Shown here in pieces: positions 58,209-64,000 of a stretch of DNA of 64,000 nucleotides. Under the pieces are notes generated by a model. The model saw nothing but the letters and a program-made list of their open reading frames with translations. It had not been told where the DNA came from and did no database searches. Position numbers and translations under genes: made by a program. The stretch is from Neisseria sp. Marseille-Q6792 (GTDB lineage: Bacteria; Pseudomonadota; Gammaproteobacteria; Burkholderiales; Neisseriaceae), in NCBI RefSeq assembly GCF_943181435.1, contig NZ_OW969598.1, forward strand, positions 682,001-746,000, given 5' to 3'. Within the stretch, counting starts at the first letter, position 1; each line of letters opens with the position of its first letter.

Positions 58209-58410
58209 TTAAATGTGTTTATTGGAATCAAACAGATGGTTTACGATTCTACACGGCTTGGCACAATAGTTCAAAAACCAACTGTACAAACTGCCATTTG
58301 CAAGCAAATGTTTTGCATACCTTTGCCGAGCTTAATATTCACAAGGCTGCAACTTTTTGGGACAATTCCCAAAATTTCAAAACATCACACCCTACCAAAA
58401 AGGAATATCC

Positions 58411-59250
58411 GTGAAACGCATTTTTCTGTTTTTGGCTACCAATATCGCTATTTTGGTCGTAATCAGTATTGTTTTGGCTGTTCTGGGCATCAACAGCCGG
58501 GGCAGCACGGGCAGCCTGTTGGCGTATTCCGCCGTCGTCGGCTTCACTGGTTCGATTATTTCGCTGCTGATGTCCAAATTCATCGCCAAACAATCGGTCG
58601 GCGCGGAAGTTATCGACACACCGCACACTGAAGAAGAAGCCTGGCTTTTGAACACTGTCGAAGCCCAAGCGCGGCAATGGAACCTGAAAATGCCCGAAGT
58701 CGCCATCTACCACTCTCCCGAACCCAATGCCTTTGCCACGGGCGCATCGAGAAACAGCTCCCTGATCGCCGTCAGCACCGGTTTGCTCGACCATATGACG
58801 CGCGACGAAGTGGAAGCGGTGTTGGCGCACGAAATGGCACACGTCGGCAACGGCGATATGGTGACATTGACGCTGATTCAAGGGGTGGTTAATACCTTTG
58901 TCGTATTCCTGTCGCGCATTATTGCCAACTTGATTGCCCGGAACAACGACGGCAGCCAGTCCCAAGGGACTTACTTCCTCGTCAGCACCGTATTTCAAAT
59001 CTTGTTCGGCTTCCTTGCCAGCTTAATTGTCATGTGGTTCAGCCGCCAGCGTGAATACCGTGCCGATGCGGGGGCGGCAAAACTGGTCGGCGCACCGAAA
59101 ATGATTTCCGCCCTGCAAAGGCTTAAAGGCAATCCTGTCGACCTGCCCAAAGAAATGAACGCAATGGGCATTGCCGGAGATACGCGCGACTCCCTGCTCA
59201 GCACGCACCCTTCACTGGACAACCGCATTGCCCGCCTCAAATCGCTCTGA
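58411..59250 (+). CDS. htpX: Membrane protease HtpX
   Basis: A zinc metalloprotease that degrades misfolded membrane proteins. I start it at GTG 58411, preceded by AAGGA, giving 279 residues. The upstream in-frame ATG at 58357 would put an unrelated leader before the first membrane helix. Two N-terminal helices ([21 protein letters not shown] and a second) precede the zinc motif HEMAH (H140, E141, H144). Two later hydrophobic segments and the third ligand region [10 protein letters not shown] follow. Confidence 0.95.
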   Translation: MKRIFLFLATNIAILVVISIVLAVLGINSRGSTGSLLAYSAVVGFTGSIISLLMSKFIAKQSVGAEVIDTPHTEEEAWLLNTVEAQARQWNLKMPEVAIYHSPEPNAFATGASRNSSLIAVSTGLLDHMTRDEVEAVLAHEMAHVGNGDMVTLTLIQGVVNTFVVFLSRIIANLIARNNDGSQSQGTYFLVSTVFQILFGFLASLIVMWFSRQREYRADAGAAKLVGAPKMISALQRLKGNPVDLPKEMNAMGIAGDTRDSLLSTHPSLDNRIARLKSL

Positions 59251-59266
59251 GCCGATTTGAAACGAC

Positions 59267-59302
59267 AAAAAAACCGTACGCACAAGCAGTACGGTTTTTT
59301 TG
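59267..59302 (+). terminator. Terminator downstream of htpX
   Basis: AAACCGTAC and GTACGGTTT form a stem with T residues after it. Confidence 0.85.
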
Positions 59303-59433
59303 TATATGCCGTCTGAAAACATCGGGTTCGCCATATCGGCATAAACCGCGTCCATTTCCGCACCGGATACGCCGCATTGATATACCCCGACAAACCGTGT
59401 CCGGACAGAAAATATCAGATAAAACGGCAGCAA

Positions 59434-59476
59434 AAATGCCGTCTGAAACCAATTAGGGCTTCAGACGGCATTTTTA
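59434..59476. terminator. DUS terminator of purA, identical to 43383-43425
   Basis: Same stem and the same ACCAATTAGGGC loop as the tkt terminator. Confidence 0.85.
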
Positions 59477-59486
59477 CTGCAAAACC

Positions 59487-61331
<1,845 letters not shown>

Positions 61332-62711
61332 ATGCTGCTCGACCTCAACCGCTTTTCCTTTCCCGTTTTCCTGAAAGAAGTCCGCCTGCTGACCACCCTT
61401 GCCCTGCCCATGCTGTTGGCGCAGGTCGCGCAGGTGGGCATCGGTTTCGTCGATACCGTGATGGCGGGCGGTGCGGGTAAGGAGGACTTGGCGGCGGTGG
61501 CTTTGGGCAGCAGCGCGTTTGCCACGGTTTATATTACCTTTATGGGCATTATGGCGGCGCTGAACCCGATAATTGCCCAGCTTTACGGCGCGGGTAAAAC
61601 CGACGAAGTGGGCGAAACGGGGCGGCAGGGGATTTGGTTCGGGCTGATCTTGGGGATTTTCGGCATGGCATTGATGTGGGCGGCGATTACGCCGTTCCGC
61701 AACTGGTTGACCTTGAGCGATTATGTGGAAGGCACGATGGCGCAGTATATGTTGTTCACCAGCTTGGCGATGCCGGCGGCAATGGTACACCGCGCGCTGC
61801 ACGCCTACGCTTCCAGCCTGAACCGCCCGCGCCTGATTATGTTGGTCAGCTTCGCGGCGTTTGTGTTGAACGTGCCGCTGAACTATATTTTCGTTTACGG
61901 CAAATTCGGTATGCCCGCTTTGGGCGGCGCGGGCTGCGGGTTGGCGACGATGGCGGTGTTTTGGTTCAGCGCGCTGGCGTTGTGGATTTATATCGCCAAG
62001 GAGAAATTCTTCCGTCCGTTCGGACTGACGGCGAAATTCGGCAAACCGGATTGGGCGGTGTTCAAACAGATTTGGAAAATCGGCGCGCCCATCGGGCTGT
62101 CTTATTTTTTGGAAGCCAGCGCGTTTTCGTTTATCGTGTTCTTGATCGCGCCCTTCGGCGAAGATTATGTGGCGGCGCAGCAGGTCGGCATCAGTTTGTC
62201 GGGGATTCTCTATATGATTCCGCAAAGCGTCGGCTCGGCAGGGACGGTGCGCATCGGCTTTTCATTAGGACGGCGCGAATTTTCGCGGGCGCGTTATATT
62301 TCGGGCGTGTCGCTGGCGTTGGGTTGGATGCTCGCCGTGATTACCGTGCTTTCTTTGGTATTATTCCGTTCGCCGCTGGTAAGTATGTACAACAATGATC
62401 CGGCGGTTTTAAGCATCGCTGCCACCGTCCTGCTGTTCGCCGGCTTGTTCCAACCTGCAGACTTCACCCAATGCATCGCGTCCTATGCCCTGCGCGGCTA
62501 CAAAATCACAAAAGTGCCGATGTTCATCCACGCCGCCGCCTTCTGGGGCTGCGGCCTGCTGCCGGGCTACCTGCTCGCCTACCGTTTCGGTATGGGCATT
62601 TACGGCTTCTGGACGGCATTGATCGCCTCGCTCACCATCGCAGCCATCGCCTTGGTGTGGTGCTTGGAATTGTGCAGCAGAGAGATGGTCAGATCGCATA
62701 AGGCCGTCTGA
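61332..62711 (+). CDS. norM: MATE-family multidrug efflux pump NorM
   Basis: A sodium-coupled exporter of cationic drugs such as fluoroquinolones and quaternary ammonium compounds. It has 459 residues with 12 hydrophobic segments and two MATE halves. Helix 1 region LALPMLLAQVAQVGIGFVDTVMAG is highly characteristic, and the second half starts KIGAPIGLSYFLEASAFSF. ATG 61332 gives the family-like start MLLDLNRFSF, but no good Shine-Dalgarno is close. TTG 61317 would add five residues. Confidence 0.95.
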   Translation: MLLDLNRFSFPVFLKEVRLLTTLALPMLLAQVAQVGIGFVDTVMAGGAGKEDLAAVALGSSAFATVYITFMGIMAALNPIIAQLYGAGKTDEVGETGRQGIWFGLILGIFGMALMWAAITPFRNWLTLSDYVEGTMAQYMLFTSLAMPAAMVHRALHAYASSLNRPRLIMLVSFAAFVLNVPLNYIFVYGKFGMPALGGAGCGLATMAVFWFSALALWIYIAKEKFFRPFGLTAKFGKPDWAVFKQIWKIGAPIGLSYFLEASAFSFIVFLIAPFGEDYVAAQQVGISLSGILYMIPQSVGSAGTVRIGFSLGRREFSRARYISGVSLALGWMLAVITVLSLVLFRSPLVSMYNNDPAVLSIAATVLLFAGLFQPADFTQCIASYALRGYKITKVPMFIHAAAFWGCGLLPGYLLAYRFGMGIYGFWTALIASLTIAAIALVWCLELCSREMVRSHKAV

Positions 62712-62730
62712 AATTTCTTTCAGACGGCCT
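62701..62730. terminator. DUS (AGGCCGTCTGAA) inverted-repeat terminator after norM
   Basis: AGGCCGTCTGAAA pairs with TTTCAGACGGCCT. The norM stop codon is embedded at its left end. Confidence 0.8.
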
Positions 62731-62774
62731 CCATTGATATTTCATTTACGGCTTATTCACTTTTAAGGAAAAAA

Positions 62775-63548
62775 ATGTTTTCAACTTCCATTATAGAAAA
62801 ACTTGCTTACTATGTTTATTGCTTGATTGACCCTAGAGACGGCAATATTTTCTATGTAGGAAAAGGCGTGGGCAATCGCGTTTTCCATCATGCCCTAGGT
62901 TCATTACAAGAAACAGAAACGCCAAGTGATAAAATTGCTTTGATTAGGGAAATACATAAAAGCGGACACCAGCCCGTGTATTACATTCTGCGGCACAACA
63001 TCCAAACAGACAAACAGGCTTTTGAATATGAAGCGATGGCAATAGACCTACTCTCCCTAGTCAAGCCGAGCCAGCAGCCGCTGACTAATATTCAAGGTGG
63101 CACGCATTCTTCAGAAGTAGGATTGATGAGTTTGTCGGAATTAAAACGAAAGTATGATGCTCAAGAATTAAAAACTGATAAGCCCATTGTTTTAATTACG
63201 ATTAATAACGAATACGAGAAACTGAAAAAAGGCATCAGATCAGGGAATATTCCTGAAGCCGATAAGGATAAGGAAATTTACGAACGCACACGGAAATATT
63301 GGAAAATCGGAAGCCGACGTGAAAAAGCAAAATATGCAGTTGCAGTCTATCGCGGCTGGACATTGGCAGTATATGAAATCGAAAGATGGATTTCTGCCGA
63401 CGATATTATTCAAGGCCGTTGGATGTTTGAAGGCAAGCCGTTGCCAGAAGGCTCCGACATTTATCAAGAAATCGTGAATAAGCTGACCTATTCTTCCCAA
63501 GAAAACTATAAAGCCCCCCAAAACCCCATTACCTATCGTAATTGTTAA
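62775..63548 (+). CDS. GIY-YIG (LEM-3-like) domain protein
   Basis: A 257-residue protein. The N-terminal ~100 residues match the LEM-3-like GIY-YIG nuclease type: YYVYCLIDPRDGNIFYVGKG gives the first strand pair, GNRVFHHA carries the Arg region, and EYEAMAIDLL the catalytic Glu helix. The C-terminal ~120 residues (KYWKIGSRREKAKYAVAVYRG, WRWMFEGKPLPE-like) are a second domain I cannot name. Lower GC than norM and murB suggests acquisition. It could be a stand-alone nuclease in DNA repair, defence or mobile-DNA biology; no partner methyltransferase is adjacent. AAGGAAAAAA precedes the ATG. Confidence 0.75.
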   Translation: MFSTSIIEKLAYYVYCLIDPRDGNIFYVGKGVGNRVFHHALGSLQETETPSDKIALIREIHKSGHQPVYYILRHNIQTDKQAFEYEAMAIDLLSLVKPSQQPLTNIQGGTHSSEVGLMSLSELKRKYDAQELKTDKPIVLITINNEYEKLKKGIRSGNIPEADKDKEIYERTRKYWKIGSRREKAKYAVAVYRGWTLAVYEIERWISADDIIQGRWMFEGKPLPEGSDIYQEIVNKLTYSSQENYKAPQNPITYRNC

Positions 63549-63594
63549 ATAGTAAGTCTTCAGACAACCTGAATCCACAAAATCACAAATCATC

Positions 63595-64000
63595 ATGCAA
63601 CCCATCCAATACCAAACCGACCTCACCCCCTACAACACTTTCGGTCTTCGCGCCCAAGCCCGGGCCTTTATCGCGCTCGAACACGCCGATGAGTTGCGCG
63701 ACATCATCCGACTGCCGGAGTTCGACCGCAATACCGTTTTATGGCTCGGCGGCGGCAGCAACATCCTCTTGATGCAGGATTACGACGGCTTGGTTGTCCA
63801 TATGGAAAACAAAGGCATACGCGAGATTGCGCGTTCAGACGGCATGGTTCTGATTGAAGCGCAGGCGGGCGAAATTTGGCACGATTTTGTCCTGCACACT
63901 GTCGCGCTGGGTTTGAGCGGTCTGGAAAACCTGAGCCTGATTCCGGGTACAGTCGGCGCGTCGCCCGTGCAGAACATCGGTGCATACGGCGTGGAAGCGA
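63595..64000 (+). CDS. murB: UDP-N-acetylenolpyruvoylglucosamine reductase, N-terminal part (runs off window)
   Basis: An FAD enzyme completing UDP-MurNAc synthesis for peptidoglycan. The 135 visible codons from ATG 63595 show NTFGLRAQARAFIAL, the FAD-binding LWLGGGSNILL and LSLIPGTVGASPVQNIGAYGVE, which are diagnostic. A DUS (TCAGACGGCAT) lies in the coding sequence near 63835. The gene continues past the right edge. Confidence 0.96.
   Translation, partial: MQPIQYQTDLTPYNTFGLRAQARAFIALEHADELRDIIRLPEFDRNTVLWLGGGSNILLMQDYDGLVVHMENKGIREIARSDGMVLIEAQAGEIWHDFVLHTVALGLSGLENLSLIPGTVGASPVQNIGAYGVEA

Overview
The window is chromosomal DNA of a Neisseria species, most likely N. meningitidis or a close relative. 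The 10-mer GCCGTCTGAA (the neisserial DNA uptake sequence, DUS) occurs dozens of times, mostly as inverted pairs that form terminators. Three full-length and one short Correia element (CREE), dRS3 repeats and an IS1016-type remnant are also present. A type III restriction-modification locus has a mod gene with ACCGA repeats, the repeat I know from meningococcal modD. This favours N. meningitidis, but the species is not proven from sequence alone.

Layout. 1-4.2 kb: 3' end of sodB, a small Cys/His-tailed protein, then the sulfate permease genes cysT, cysW and cysA. cysT carries an in-frame amber codon, and cysW lost its C-terminus to a CREE insertion. 4.2-8 kb: ilvA, a DacC-type D,D-carboxypeptidase homologue lacking catalytic residues, and a secreted cupin with a possible Fur box. 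8-12.7 kb: res and mod, with mod out of frame at 9 repeats. 13-20.4 kb: a minus-strand housekeeping run in transcription order panB, panC, TPR protein, lolB, ispE, three tRNA-Gln, prs, rplY, reading into mod/res. 20.5-28 kb: two tRNA-Thr, a spermidine-synthase-like protein, an alpha/beta hydrolase, an IS1016-type mini-element, a YddG-like exporter, recA, aroD and rep. 27.9-28.8 kb: an AT-rich two-gene cassette ended by a CREE. 28.9-36.1 kb: dinB, a very large TonB-dependent receptor, fpr, a DnaQ/GIY-YIG fusion and tRNA-Arg/tRNA-Glu. 36.3-41 kb: an orphan small gene, a short CREE, a nitronate monooxygenase gene, a triplicated terminator and ccoGH. 41.4-54 kb: tkt, fumC, an EamA transporter, recJ, a lipoprotein gene, darP, pmbA, cspA and clpS-clpA. 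54-64 kb: hldD, hldA, a DUF2185 protein, pyrF, adk, htpX, purA, norM, a GIY-YIG protein and the start of murB.

Functional themes are DNA repair and recombination (recA, rep, dinB, recJ, DnaQ-like), envelope biogenesis (lolB, hldD, hldA, murB, DacC-like), cofactor and isoprenoid precursor synthesis (panB, panC, ispE), cbb3 oxidase maturation (ccoGH), protein quality control (clpSA, htpX, pmbA), metal acquisition (TonB receptor) and efflux (norM). The most unusual features are the two independent lesions in the sulfate permease, the DacC homologue with an altered active site, the phase-variable methyltransferase, and small AT-rich orphan genes resembling toxin-immunity debris.
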